Shown here in pieces: positions 33,669 through 43,258 of a stretch of DNA of 64,000 nucleotides; position 1 is the first letter of the stretch, and each line of letters starts with the position of its first letter. The stretch is from Nostoc sp. KVJ3 (lineage in GTDB: Bacteria > Cyanobacteriota > Cyanobacteriia > Cyanobacteriales > Nostocaceae), in contig NZ_WWFG01000002.1 of NCBI RefSeq assembly GCF_026127265.1, forward strand, positions 3,162,001-3,226,000, read 5' to 3'. Position numbers and translations under genes: made by a program. The notes beneath the pieces are model-generated. The model was not told the origin of the DNA and ran no database searches. It saw nothing but the letters and a program-made list of their open reading frames with translations.

Positions 33669-34097
33669 GTGAAACTTGACTCTGCACCTTTGAAGATTTC
33701 TGGCATATCTCAGACTGAAATCGAGCTAGAACTGAGAGACAGCAATGATTTGAACTTGACTCCTGCGATCGCCCAGCCAGTTCAGCCTGTAGTTGTCGAT
33801 AGTCCTCAAAAGCAGCAATCAGTGTTAGTAGTTTTTGGTACAACTTTTGTAACCATTTTTCTAGCAGAAATTGGAGATAAAACTCAGTTATCCACCCTGT
33901 TAATGAGTGCAGAATCTCATTCGCCTTGGGTGGTATTTATCGGCTCGGCGGCGGCTTTAATAACCACCAGCTTATTAGGCGTACTTTTAGGTAGTTGGAT
34001 AGCTAGCCGAGTCAGCCCAAAAACCGTAGAAAAATCAGCCGGTGTGATGTTGTTAGTGATTTCTCTAATGCTCTTTTGGGATGTATTTCAAGGTTAG
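33669..34097 (+). CDS. TMEM165/GDT1 family transporter, first half-size subunit
   Basis: 142 residues from a GTG at 33669. Soluble head of about 50 residues, then three membrane helices with the family motif FLAEIGDKTQLSTLLM (E-x-G-D-K-T/S). Known role of the family (UPF0016): Mn2+ or Ca2+ transport; in cyanobacteria the homologue Mnx moves manganese into the thylakoid lumen or out of the cell. The full protein has two such repeats; here each is a separate gene. Confidence 0.9.
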   Translation: MKLDSAPLKISGISQTEIELELRDSNDLNLTPAIAQPVQPVVVDSPQKQQSVLVVFGTTFVTIFLAEIGDKTQLSTLLMSAESHSPWVVFIGSAAALITTSLLGVLLGSWIASRVSPKTVEKSAGVMLLVISLMLFWDVFQG

Positions 34098-34098
34098 A

Positions 34099-34116
34099 GA
34101 CGCGATTCATCGCGTC
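34099..34116. repeat. Small GACGCGA hairpin between the two transporter halves
   Basis: GACGCGA, TTCA, TCGCGTC directly after the first gene's stop. Related to the element at 16231-16253. It lies in the 64-bp spacer and may affect the relative expression of the two halves. Confidence 0.6.
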
Positions 34117-34161
34117 TGTACAATTTATTCTCCCTCATCTCCCCCACTCCCCCTTAATAAT

Positions 34162-34464
34162 ATGGATTGGCATCTTTTAGGACTGAGCTTTATTACAGTT
34201 TTCTTATCAGAATTGGGTGACAAAAGTCAGCTAGCTGCGATCGCACTTTCAGGGCGTTCTAAGTCTCCACATGCAGTATTTTTTGGTGCAGCAGGTGCAT
34301 TGCTATTAACAAGCCTGTTGGGGGCATTAGCAGGGGGAGCAGTAGCCGAATTATTACCTACACGGTTGTTAAAAGCGATCGCTGCTGTAGGGTTTGCCAT
34401 CCTCGCTGCACGCTTGTTATTATTTAACAATGAACCATCGACAGATTCTGAACCAACACCATAA
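34162..34464 (+). CDS. TMEM165/GDT1 family transporter, second half-size subunit
   Basis: 100 residues from the ATG at 34162 (MDWHLLGLSFITVFLSEL); an upstream in-frame ATG at 34081 overlaps the first gene and lacks family sequence. Three helices with the motif FLSELGDKSQLAAIALS. Complements the first half, so the pair is expected to work as a heterodimer carrying both conserved acidic motifs. Inner or thylakoid membrane. Confidence 0.88.
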   Translation: MDWHLLGLSFITVFLSELGDKSQLAAIALSGRSKSPHAVFFGAAGALLLTSLLGALAGGAVAELLPTRLLKAIAAVGFAILAARLLLFNNEPSTDSEPTP

Positions 34465-34576
34465 AAAGGAATCAGAAAAGAGAATTTAGAATACTCCACC
34501 CATGAACGGATAGAGTTATAACACCGTCAGACTCTGATTCATACTAAATTCTGACTCCTGACTCCTGAATTATTCT

Positions 34577-35503
34577 TCACAAAAGCTCCCAACCAGTTCC
34601 TTTATAGCCGTATTGAAAAATTTCTGGATGCAAAATTTCAGCTAAAATTTCTAGAGAATCTACCAGTCGAGGCCCTGGACGATTAAAATAAGAATTGCCA
34701 TCAGTGATGTAGACCCTACCAGCTTGCGTAGCGTGTAGTTTTTCCCACTCTGGACGTTGAGTTAACAATTTGGCTTCTTGGCGAGTGCGATTTAAATCAA
34801 AGCCACAAGGCATAAAAACAATTACATCTGGATTAGTTATTAATAGTGTTTCCCACGGCAAGATAGGAGAAGGCTTACCTATAACAGAAAATAGAGAATG
34901 TCCTCCTGCCAAATTAACTAATTCAGGAATCCAATTAGCGGCAATCATCAAAGGGTCAGTCCACTCGATACAGGCTACAGTAGGAAGTTCATTTAAAGAA
35001 AGCCCTTGGATTCTTTGCTGACATATTTTGACACGAGCTTCTAAATTTTCTAAGACTTTTACCGAGTCTACCCCAAAGATGTTGCCAACTCGTTCAATAT
35101 CAGCCCAAACATCTTGGAGAAGATTGGGTTGTAAAGAAATAATCTGCGGTTTACTGTCAATGAGTCTAGCAACTGCCTTTTCAACCTCATGTAAGCTGAC
35201 AGCACAGACATCGCACTGATCTTGAGTGAGAATATGGGTAGGCTGCAACTGCTCTAAAACATTAGTTTTGATTTCATAAATACTGAGAGCAGATTGCAAT
35301 AAATTATTTACCTCATCGTTAATTTTGCTGCTAGAGGCATTGGAATCTAAGCGTGCTTGGGTACAAACAGGGCGATTGAGGATTTCTGGAGGGTAATCGC
35401 ATTCGTGCGATCGCCCCACAATAGCATTAACCAGCCCTAGTGTCGCTAAAATCTCTGTTCCACCGGGAATCAGGGAAACTATTCTTACATTACTATCCGT
35501 CAT
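34577..35503 (-). CDS. BtuF-like ABC substrate-binding domain protein
   Basis: 308 residues, helical-backbone type binding protein (BtuF/FhuD family): RIVSLIPGGTEILATLGL, GRSHECDYPPEI, LTQDQCDVCAVS and NRPGPRLVDSLEILAEILHPE. The annotated relatives are called cobalamin-binding proteins. No signal peptide or lipobox is seen at the ATG (35503), so it may be cytoplasmic or exported by another start. No permease or ATPase gene lies beside it. Ligand not certain. Confidence 0.85.
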   Translation of the reverse strand: MTDSNVRIVSLIPGGTEILATLGLVNAIVGRSHECDYPPEILNRPVCTQARLDSNASSSKINDEVNNLLQSALSIYEIKTNVLEQLQPTHILTQDQCDVCAVSLHEVEKAVARLIDSKPQIISLQPNLLQDVWADIERVGNIFGVDSVKVLENLEARVKICQQRIQGLSLNELPTVACIEWTDPLMIAANWIPELVNLAGGHSLFSVIGKPSPILPWETLLITNPDVIVFMPCGFDLNRTRQEAKLLTQRPEWEKLHATQAGRVYITDGNSYFNRPGPRLVDSLEILAEILHPEIFQYGYKGTGWELL

Positions 35504-36008
35504 CGTTCCACCCCCATAAAAGTTGGCGTTACCTTAATTTTCGCAAAATTTGACTCATTAAGTATCTTTCTCTAGGGGAATAACGGTGTTTTGGTAGTCA
35601 TACTGATTATCTATGAAGTTACTCCCAAACAAGAGGCTTTTATCCCTTGCTTCACCAAGCTTGTTTTTGTGTAGTACTAAGAAACAAATTGACTTGCAGC
35701 GCTTTTCAATTAATTAAACTACACTACTCCCCAATTTAAAACACTATACTACTTAATATGTAGAATTACTCGATAGTGGAATTCTTTTAAATGCTAATTA
35801 TCCCCTGGCAAAAATTACTGAAATCAAGTAATAAAAACAATTAGCAAAATTTAGTTTTGAACTCGTTACTTAGAATCAAAAAAAATAATTAGAAAAAATA
35901 TACTTTCCGGTTATGAAAAACCATATCAAGTAATTGTAGTTATACAAAGACAGTTCTACTTTTTGCGTAGAAGTGCAAGGCAAAATTATTTCTTCTTGAG
36001 GTCAAGTG
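35504..36008. other. Divergent intergenic region, about 500 bp
   Basis: AT-rich, no gene or known RNA motif seen; I looked for a cobalamin riboswitch near the BtuF-like gene and did not find the adenosyl-box pattern. A TTGAGG sequence about 10 bp before the kinase start at 36009 is a plausible ribosome binding site. Confidence 0.5.
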
Positions 36009-37826
36009 ATGCAGGTGGTGTCAGCTAGGGATATTACAGAGCAAAAGCAGGCCCAAGAGGCTTTACAAATCAGAGAAAATAGTCGGCGCAAACAAAGCCA
36101 GACGCTAGTACAACTGGCAAGAAGTAAAACATTTCAGCAAGGTAATCTCAATGCAGTATTAAGAGAGATTACAGAAACTGCTGCTCAAACGCTTTTAGTG
36201 AAGCGAGTGGGAGTGTGGCTATATAATGAAGATCGTTCAAAAATTGAATGCATTGATTTATATGATTTAAGCACCAAGGAGCATAGCTTTGGCAACTCAC
36301 TTTCGCAAAAAAATTATCCAGTTTATTTCCAGGCTTTAGAAGAAGAACGAACCATTGCCGCAGATGATGTCAGAAACGACATCAGAACCCAAGAATTATT
36401 AGAGTCTTATCTTGCTGTTTTAGGCATCACATCTCTGCTGGATGCACCAATTTGGCTAGAGGGTCGGTTAGTTGGCGTAGTGTGTCACGAACACATAGGC
36501 GAAAGTCGCCAATGGACTTTGGAAGAAGAGACTTTTGCTGGCTCGATCGCAGATTTTGTTACCCTGGCTATAGAAGCAAGCGAGCGAAACACCGTACAAG
36601 AAGCACTGCGAAAAAGCGAGGCGCAATTTCGGGCGATTTTTGAGCGTTCTTCTATCGGCATTGGACTTATAGATATGAAAGCGCAGATAGTCGATATCAA
36701 TCCAGTACTGTGTGAAATTTTAGGATATAGCCGAGAAGAACTATCCGGCAAGCGCTTTACAGATTATATTTCCACACAAAAGGGAGATTTAAAACTTTAC
36801 AAACAACTGATGTCAGGAATCCGCACAGAGCTAAAGATAACTTCGAGCTTGGGCTTTCAACCTTCCGAACTTCAGGAAGAGGTTGTGGAAAGACATCGCA
36901 TTGAAATGGAAAGACGCTGCTTACATAAAAATGGTAGCCTAGTTTGGACTCACATATCTGTTTCTGTTATACCAGACAGCAATGGTGAACCTGAGTTTTT
37001 TCTAGCGATGATTGAGGATATTACTGAACGCAAGGAAACAGAATTGAAACTGCGTGCCTCTCAAGAAGCAGCAGAAGCTGCTAATCGAGCCAAAAGTGAA
37101 TTTTTAACAACCATGAGCCACGAACTACGAACGCCTCTTAATGCGATTATGGGCTTATCACAGTTACTACAACAAGAAATAGTTGGCTCTCTGAATGAAA
37201 AACAAAGCGAATATGTAAGTTGTATATATAGTAGTGGTGAGCATTTGCTGGCACTGATTAACGATATCCTTGACTTATCTAAGGTAGAAGCAGGTAAAGA
37301 AAAGCTATTAATCTCACCTTTAGCAGTGTCCGACTTATGTAATTATGCTATATGGACAGTGCGCGATCGCGCCTCAGAAAAGGGATTACAACTCACCTGT
37401 GAAATTGACCTAGAAGATGATATTTGCATTGCTGATGAGCGGCGCATCAAGCAAATGCTCCTCAACCTGCTCACCAATGCCATTAAATTTACCCCAGCCG
37501 GCAAGGTATCGTTGGTAGTGAAAAAAGTACCCCAAGGAATAACCTTTACAGTTTCAGATACTGGAATTGGTATAGATTCAAACCAGTTTCAATTTCTATT
37601 TGAACCGTTTAAACAGCTTGACAGTCGGTTAAATCGACAATATGAAGGCACTGGTTTGGGTTTAGCTTTAACCCGCAAATTAGCGCGTTTACATGGTGGA
37701 GATGTTACTTTTACATCCACTTTGGGAAAGGGTAGTCAGTTCACTTTGTTTCTACCAAATCCCTTGCTTTCGGGAGCAATGGAGGATGAACTAGATGGGG
37801 GAGATGGGGAGGAAAATATTGCTTAA
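36009..37826 (+). CDS. GAF-PAS sensor histidine kinase
   Basis: About 605 residues. Starts abruptly with the tail of a PAC motif (SARDITEQKQAQEALQIREN), then a GAF domain (about 40-195), a PAS/PAC unit (about 205-345, ending MIEDITERKETELKLR), HisKA with FLTTMSHELRTPLNAIMGLS, and an HATPase (LLNLLTNAIKFTPAG, DTGIGID, GTGLGLALTRKL). No transmembrane segment, so cytoplasmic. The head looks like a truncated PAS domain whose first part is missing upstream, which hints at a 5' deletion. No response regulator is adjacent. Confidence 0.88.
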   Translation: MQVVSARDITEQKQAQEALQIRENSRRKQSQTLVQLARSKTFQQGNLNAVLREITETAAQTLLVKRVGVWLYNEDRSKIECIDLYDLSTKEHSFGNSLSQKNYPVYFQALEEERTIAADDVRNDIRTQELLESYLAVLGITSLLDAPIWLEGRLVGVVCHEHIGESRQWTLEEETFAGSIADFVTLAIEASERNTVQEALRKSEAQFRAIFERSSIGIGLIDMKAQIVDINPVLCEILGYSREELSGKRFTDYISTQKGDLKLYKQLMSGIRTELKITSSLGFQPSELQEEVVERHRIEMERRCLHKNGSLVWTHISVSVIPDSNGEPEFFLAMIEDITERKETELKLRASQEAAEAANRAKSEFLTTMSHELRTPLNAIMGLSQLLQQEIVGSLNEKQSEYVSCIYSSGEHLLALINDILDLSKVEAGKEKLLISPLAVSDLCNYAIWTVRDRASEKGLQLTCEIDLEDDICIADERRIKQMLLNLLTNAIKFTPAGKVSLVVKKVPQGITFTVSDTGIGIDSNQFQFLFEPFKQLDSRLNRQYEGTGLGLALTRKLARLHGGDVTFTSTLGKGSQFTLFLPNPLLSGAMEDELDGGDGEENIA

Positions 37827-37878
37827 ATCTTTAAAAAATATGACCCTTACATAAGTCCAAATTTAGTTTTTTTGTAAA

Positions 37879-38802
37879 ATGTCAGACTTAGAAAATTTTA
37901 CACCTAAACTCACAGCAGATGGTTCATTCACCTTTGTCTCTCAAGAGTTTGGTGAATCTTTTCACAGCCATTATGGAGCGAAGCAGGAGAGTTTTTTTAA
38001 GTTTGTGGAACCAACTCAACTGGCTACAATCGCGCAAAAATCAGTCTTGCGGTTGTTAGATGTTTGTTATGGGCTAGGATATAACACAGCTGCTGCTTTG
38101 CAGACAATTTGGACAGTGAATCCCAGTTGTTGCGTTGAAGTAATCGGTTTAGAACTGAATCCAGCAGTACCACAAGCTGCGATCGCTCACCACTTGTTCG
38201 ATAGCTGGGACTTTACTTATACTGAAATTTTGTCCCAGCTTGCTTTTGAGCATCAAGTGCAAACACCTCACCTGAGAGCGAAGCTACTAATTGGTGATGC
38301 TAGAACAACCATCGCCCTAGTCCGTCAGTCGAGTTTTTGGGCAGATGCAATTTTCCTCGATCCTTTCTCACCACCACAGTGTCCTCAATTATGGACTGTT
38401 GAATTTATCAAACAACTGTCATTGTGTTTACATCAAGATGGTCTATTAGCTACCTATTCTTGTGCTGCTGCTGTACGCACAGCCCTTGTATCTGCTGGTT
38501 TAGCTATAGGTTCTACCCCACCCGTAGGTAGGCGATCGCCTGGTACTGTGGCAGCCTATTCTGGGAGTACTGAGTCCAAAAACTGCTCAAGACTGACCAC
38601 TCTCTCACAAGTTGAAAAAGAACACTTGCTAACTCGTGCTGCTATCCCCTATCGCGATCCTCAATTATGCGATCCAACTGAAGTCATAGTAATGCGCCGA
38701 CAACAAGAGCAACAAACCTCCTCTCTCGAACCTACCTCCCATTGGCGAAAAAAATGGCTATTGGGAACACAAGGCAGGGATTTTATGGGAAGTAGTTTGT
38801 AG
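37879..38802 (+). CDS. MnmD-like tRNA-modifying methyltransferase (DUF752)
   Basis: 307 residues. SAM-binding core with LLDVCYGLGYNTAAALQTIW and DAIFLDPFSPPQCPQLWTVE, as in the methyltransferase half of MnmC, which finishes mnm5s2U at the tRNA wobble position. The FAD half is absent, as in stand-alone MnmD. The part about residues 200-240 (GRRSPGTVAAYSG) is a known lid region. ATG at 37879, 52 bp after the kinase gene. Confidence 0.85.
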   Translation: MSDLENFTPKLTADGSFTFVSQEFGESFHSHYGAKQESFFKFVEPTQLATIAQKSVLRLLDVCYGLGYNTAAALQTIWTVNPSCCVEVIGLELNPAVPQAAIAHHLFDSWDFTYTEILSQLAFEHQVQTPHLRAKLLIGDARTTIALVRQSSFWADAIFLDPFSPPQCPQLWTVEFIKQLSLCLHQDGLLATYSCAAAVRTALVSAGLAIGSTPPVGRRSPGTVAAYSGSTESKNCSRLTTLSQVEKEHLLTRAAIPYRDPQLCDPTEVIVMRRQQEQQTSSLEPTSHWRKKWLLGTQGRDFMGSSL

Positions 38803-39374
38803 TTATACTGATTAATGAGGTTCTGTAGAAGACAAGGGAATTTTGCCCCAAGTCTCACCAAGGTCTTCAATTCCAGACAAATTATCTATACTTTACCCAA
38901 GATTCTGATTTCTTTTCCAGATACTTAGGTAACGAGTTTGACAATGTAAGTAAACTAGACTCATAATGTGTTTAATTTTACGTATCTTTAAGCATTGTTT
39001 GGGTATTGCAATAAGCGAGTAAGTAAAAATATGTATACTTAATGATTACCATAAAAACTTCTAAGGAAAAGCCCTATTTTTGAGATAAATTGAGCAATTA
39101 CAGTGCTTATTGGCGTTGTAACTTGAAAAAATATCCGTGAAAAACCTGATTTAAAATTTATACAAATTTATCATACTGGAATTAGAAGCAAAAAATTTGA
39201 CAATAACATATCCTTTGTTCCTAATATAAAAGATACAAGCTGCAAAAAACTCAGATAGGCAGCTTGAGACAATACATAATCCTGATGAAAACTCTGACTC
39301 AGATACAGTAAAACATTAAATTTCTTTTTCAAATCTAAACACTGTTAACTTGTGCAAAAACTTGGAGTGCCTTT
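38803..39374. other. Intergenic region, about 570 bp
   Basis: AT-rich; no gene, RNA or strong repeat seen. It is unusually long for this region and precedes the REC-HD-GYP gene, so it probably holds its promoter and leader. Confidence 0.45.
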
Positions 39375-40604
39375 GTGATTCAATGGAAATCCAACCATAC
39401 TGGCTTTACAAAACAAATTGTTAATGAGTCAAACCCCATTAGCACAGTAAAGAGTATCGGTTCAAATCATGCTGTAGGATTGCAAAATAATGTGGAGGCT
39501 TATGCTTTAGGCTTATCTGAAGAAGACCTGATGCTTAAAGATAGTCAAGCTGCCTCTTCTTGGATAAAAGTTGATGTTTGTGGTGATGATTCCTTAGTCT
39601 CTAGAACACTACAAGTAAAAGGTTCTAAAGTGAATGGATTTGATTTAGAACCGCCGAAGGTTTTAGTAGTTGACGATCATGCCGCCAGTCGGATGACTGC
39701 TGTTGCCCTCTTGGGGATGGAAGGATACGAAGTGATTGAGGCAGACAGTGGTTCTATTGTTGTCGGATTGGTAACTCAAAAACAACCAGATTTGATTTTG
39801 CTGGATGTGATGATGCCAGGAATGGATGGATTTGAAGTTTGCCAACTACTAAAACAGGATGAGCAAACTAGGCTAATTCCAGTAATTTTTATTACAGCAT
39901 TAAATGACAGGCGATCGCGCATTCGGGGAATTGAAGTTGGGGCAGATGATTTTCTCACCAAACCCTTTGATCGTGTAGAACTAGCGGCGCGTGTAAAGTC
40001 CTTGGTGCGGCAAAAGCGTCTAAACGAAGATTTAGATCATGCCGAACAAGTACTATTTTCCATTGCTATGTCCATTGAAAGTCGCGATCCCAACACAGGC
40101 AATCATTGTGAACGCCTGGTAAAACTAGGACAAGTTTTTGGTGAATACCTCAACCTCTCACGCTACCAAATTCGAGATTTGATGTGGGGTGGCTATCTCC
40201 ACGATATCGGCAAGGTGGGTATTCCCGATGCAGTGCTATTGAAAAAAAACCAACTCACTCCCGAAGATTGGCAGATAATGCAGCAGCACGTTTTAATTGG
40301 GGAAAAAATCTGCCAGCCACTACGCAGTATGCGGGGTGTAATTCCCATTATTCGCCATCACCACGAGCGCTGGGATGGCTCAGGCTATCCTGATAGACTC
40401 AAGGGGAATGATATTCCCTATCTGGCCCAAGTATTTCAGTTAATTGATATTTACGATGCTTTAACCAGTGAACGACCTTACAAAATAGCCTATACCACAG
40501 AAGAAGCACTTTCAGTAATGCGAGAAGAAGCTAATTCCGGTTGGCGCAATCCTAAACTAATGCAGCAATTTGCCGAGTTTATTCGCTCTTGTCAAGAAAA
40601 ATAG
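39375..40604 (+). CDS. Response regulator with HD-GYP phosphodiesterase domain
   Basis: 409 residues from a GTG at 39375; the first 90 residues are unconserved and an internal start is possible. REC domain (about 95-215): KVLVVDDHAASR, phospho-acceptor Asp in LILLDVMMPGMDG, Lys in FLTKPFD. HD-GYP domain (about 230-405): HD in YLHDIGKVGIPD, RHHHERWDGSGYPDRLKG. Known role: degrades cyclic di-GMP when activated by phosphorylation. Complete HD and GYP residues suggest it is active. No kinase is adjacent. Confidence 0.93.
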   Translation: MIQWKSNHTGFTKQIVNESNPISTVKSIGSNHAVGLQNNVEAYALGLSEEDLMLKDSQAASSWIKVDVCGDDSLVSRTLQVKGSKVNGFDLEPPKVLVVDDHAASRMTAVALLGMEGYEVIEADSGSIVVGLVTQKQPDLILLDVMMPGMDGFEVCQLLKQDEQTRLIPVIFITALNDRRSRIRGIEVGADDFLTKPFDRVELAARVKSLVRQKRLNEDLDHAEQVLFSIAMSIESRDPNTGNHCERLVKLGQVFGEYLNLSRYQIRDLMWGGYLHDIGKVGIPDAVLLKKNQLTPEDWQIMQQHVLIGEKICQPLRSMRGVIPIIRHHHERWDGSGYPDRLKGNDIPYLAQVFQLIDIYDALTSERPYKIAYTTEEALSVMREEANSGWRNPKLMQQFAEFIRSCQEK

Positions 40605-40746
40605 TAGGTAGTGGAGGATAATACACTTCTTACAGAAGTAGGGAAAAAGCGTAATCAAAACCCTCGATTAGCTGGTATGATTTGAGCCTATATTTCAAAG
40701 TACCAACAGCATTAATCATAATTTTACTGATAGCTGATAGCTAATT

Positions 40747-42096
40747 ATGGTAGTTGTAGCAATTCTAGCGGCGGGACGCGGCACACGGATGAAATCAAGC
40801 TTACCCAAAGTTTTACATTCTTTGGGGGGGCGATCGCTAATAGAAAGAGTTCTCGAAAGTGTAGAACCACTTTCACCCTCACGGCGAATCGCGATCGTGG
40901 GATATCAGTCCGAGGAAGTGCAAGCCGCCATGCATTCAATTCCCGGCTTGGAGTTTGTCGAACAGACTGTGCAACTGGGAACAGGTCACGCCATCCAACA
41001 ATTACTTCCTCACTTGGAAGATTACACAGGAGATTTACTGATACTTAACGGTGATTTACCGTTGATACGCAGCGAAACTCTCAAGCAGATGTTACAAACT
41101 CATACCCGAAATCAAAACGCCGCCACTATTCTCACCTCACACATATCCGACCCTACAGGCTACGGGCGAGTTTTTTGTAACGATGAAAATATTGTGCAGC
41201 TTATGGTTGAACACAAAGATTGTACTGCTGCTCAAAGACAAAATCAGCGGATTAACGCTGGAGTTTACTGTTTCCGCTGGCCAGATTTGGCAAAAATGCT
41301 TCCTCACTTACAAGCAAACAATGCCCAAAAAGAATACTATCTTACTGATGCCGTGACTCAGGTCGGACAAGTGATGGCAGTAGATGTGGAAGATTATCAA
41401 GAAATTCTCGGCATTAACGATCGCCTACAACTGGCAACAGCATCAGAAATTTTACAAAAACGAGTCAAGGAAAAATGGATGCTAGCAGGTGTCACCCTCA
41501 TCGACCCCACAAGCATTACCATTGATGAAACAGTGGAATTATACCCAGATGTCATTATTGAACCCCAAACTCACCTGCGGGGAAATACAGTAATTCACAC
41601 AGGAAGTCACATTGGTCCAGGAAGTTTAATTGAAAATAGCCACTTGGCTGAAAATGTCACAGTCCAGTATTCAGTAGTAATAAATAGCAGTGTGCAGACA
41701 GGAAGCCGAATCGGCCCTTATGCTCATTTACGCGGTCAGGTAGAGGTAGGTGCTGGTTGTCGTGTGGGGAATTTTGTGGAATTGAAAAATACACAATTAG
41801 GCGATCGCACAAATGCAGCACATTTGTCATATATAGGTGATAGCGTTGTTGGTAATCAGGTAAATATTGGTGCCGGGACAATTACCGCCAATTATGACGG
41901 CGTGAAGAAACATCTTACCAAAATAGGCGATCGCACAAAAACTGGTGCCAATAGCGTTTTAGTTGCTCCACTCACTTTGGGTAATGATGTCTACATCGCA
42001 GCTGGTTCAACTGTTACAGAAGATGTGCCTGATGATTCTCTAGTGATTGCCCGTAGTCGTCAGGTGGTGAAACCAGCTTGGCGGAGGAAAAGTTAG
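40747..42096 (+). CDS. glmU: Bifunctional GlmU (GlcN-1-P acetyltransferase / GlcNAc-1-P uridylyltransferase)
   Basis: 449 residues. N-terminal uridylyltransferase with LAAGRGTRMKSSLPKVLHSL and GDLPLI; C-terminal left-handed beta-helix acetyltransferase with hexapeptide repeats and NYDGVKKHLTKIGDRTKTGA. Makes UDP-GlcNAc for peptidoglycan and surface glycans. ATG at 40747. An 8-bp hairpin AGGCAACC/GGTTGCCT lies 48 bp after the stop (42144-42162). Confidence 0.96.
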   Translation: MVVVAILAAGRGTRMKSSLPKVLHSLGGRSLIERVLESVEPLSPSRRIAIVGYQSEEVQAAMHSIPGLEFVEQTVQLGTGHAIQQLLPHLEDYTGDLLILNGDLPLIRSETLKQMLQTHTRNQNAATILTSHISDPTGYGRVFCNDENIVQLMVEHKDCTAAQRQNQRINAGVYCFRWPDLAKMLPHLQANNAQKEYYLTDAVTQVGQVMAVDVEDYQEILGINDRLQLATASEILQKRVKEKWMLAGVTLIDPTSITIDETVELYPDVIIEPQTHLRGNTVIHTGSHIGPGSLIENSHLAENVTVQYSVVINSSVQTGSRIGPYAHLRGQVEVGAGCRVGNFVELKNTQLGDRTNAAHLSYIGDSVVGNQVNIGAGTITANYDGVKKHLTKIGDRTKTGANSVLVAPLTLGNDVYIAAGSTVTEDVPDDSLVIARSRQVVKPAWRRKS

Positions 42097-42404
42097 GAAT
42101 GTAATTCTTCTTTCTGCTTCCAGAAAATACTACGTTCTTTAACAGGCAACCAATGGTTGCCTCAATGCTGATTAGCTTACCTTTGGTGAGCTTCGCTAAT
42201 ACATCCACATTGCCACAACGCCTTTATAGTCGCAAATAGTACTTATATTTTCTCGCGAATGATTCAGCATTGCTAAAGAATCATTGACGAGCTAAGTATA
42301 TACGCAATATAATTGTTGTAGTAGAACCTAACGATAGAGTTAATTAAAATATTTTTCCCAGAGAATAAAGACAAGCAATATTGAAGATAATTTGGATGAA
42401 ATAA
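42097..42404. other. Intergenic region with two hairpins
   Basis: 42144-42162 is a perfect 8-bp stem with AAT loop (possible glmU transcript end, without T-run). 42258-42285 is an inverted repeat AATGATTC/GAATCATT with a 12-nt spacer. No gene seen. Confidence 0.5.
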
Positions 42405-42752
42405 ATGAACACCAAAATTATTGCTTTCTTGGGAATTACCGCAGCTTTTGTAAGCTTAGGAAGCCAAGTGTACGCCCAGTCACCAGCATCCAAAGCAAAT
42501 CCAGGACAATACAGATTTACTGGTGATTCTCTAATTGGAATTGATCGTAGAACAGCCCAAAATGACTTCGGAAGGTTTTTTGAGCAAACGAATCCAGCAA
42601 GCATCTCTAATAATAGAAGAGACAAAACTCCGGCCAAAATCCAATTTAACGAATCATTATCACTACCAGACACTTCTGTTTTCTTAACACCAGCTCGATC
42701 TGGCAATGACAATGACGGATTGCAAGTACAGTTAGATATAAAGAGACAATAA
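42405..42752 (+). CDS. Small exported protein of unknown function
   Basis: 115 residues with a signal peptide (MNTKIIAFLGITAAFVSLGS, cut near VYAQ). The mature part is Asn/Gln/Ser-rich without cysteines. No family recognised. A 122-residue frame on the opposite strand overlaps it completely and is judged a shadow. Confidence 0.7.
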   Translation: MNTKIIAFLGITAAFVSLGSQVYAQSPASKANPGQYRFTGDSLIGIDRRTAQNDFGRFFEQTNPASISNNRRDKTPAKIQFNESLSLPDTSVFLTPARSGNDNDGLQVQLDIKRQ

Positions 42753-43258
42753 TCAGGTATAAAGGTTGACGCGGCAATTTCAGTTTGTCATTAGTGTCAA
42801 CTTAGATTTGCAAGCCAGTTGCTTATTGCTGTTAAGTAAAGATAAGTTGCGAGCTAATCAGAAAAATTGCTATGGGAATCATATTTGATTGCGTGAAAAA
42901 ATATAAGTATCTGTAGGGGAGCCAGTCATTTGGGCAAGTTTCCCGACTTGAGCGTTGCGTTAGCGTAGTGTCTCCTTCAGGAGAAGGAGCGTCACTGGCG
43001 TTGTGTTAGACAAAACGTCGTAACGCACCATAAGCTTAGAGTACTGACATTGTGTTAGCACAGAAAGTACGGCATTAAACCCTTGATAATGGTGCGTTAC
43101 GAACTTCGTTATAACACAACGCCAGTTGCCACAACGGAGGGAACCTCCCTTCGGGTTCACCAGTCGCCTACAGCGCTGGATTCACCGCAACGCACTGGCT
43201 CCCTCACAATACCTAATTTTGTTCAAAAATCAAATAGGAGTCTTATATCAAAGCAGCT
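42753..43258. other. Repeat-rich spacer upstream of glpK
   Basis: No gene. Contains a palindrome TCTCCTTCAGGAGAAGGA (about 42971-42988), the MITE-like inverted repeat listed next, and a dispersed element (about 43136-43205) related to the pncB tail. Confidence 0.6.
42994..43126. repeat. MITE-like 133-bp inverted-repeat element
   Basis: Left arm 42994-43031 and right arm 43089-43126 are each 38 nt; the outer 15 (ACTGGCGTTGTGTTA) and inner 14 (TCGTAACGCACCAT) positions match perfectly as inverted repeats, with a 9-nt mismatch in between, around a 57-bp centre. No coding capacity. Looks like a non-autonomous miniature element. Confidence 0.75.

Noticed and set aside
34577..36008. Cobalamin riboswitch upstream of the BtuF-like gene
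   Set aside because: I could not find the conserved B12-box-like pattern or the long structured leader expected.
42344..42712. 122-codon frame opposite the small exported protein
   Set aside because: The plus-strand frame has a signal peptide and a sensible start; the opposite frame has neither.
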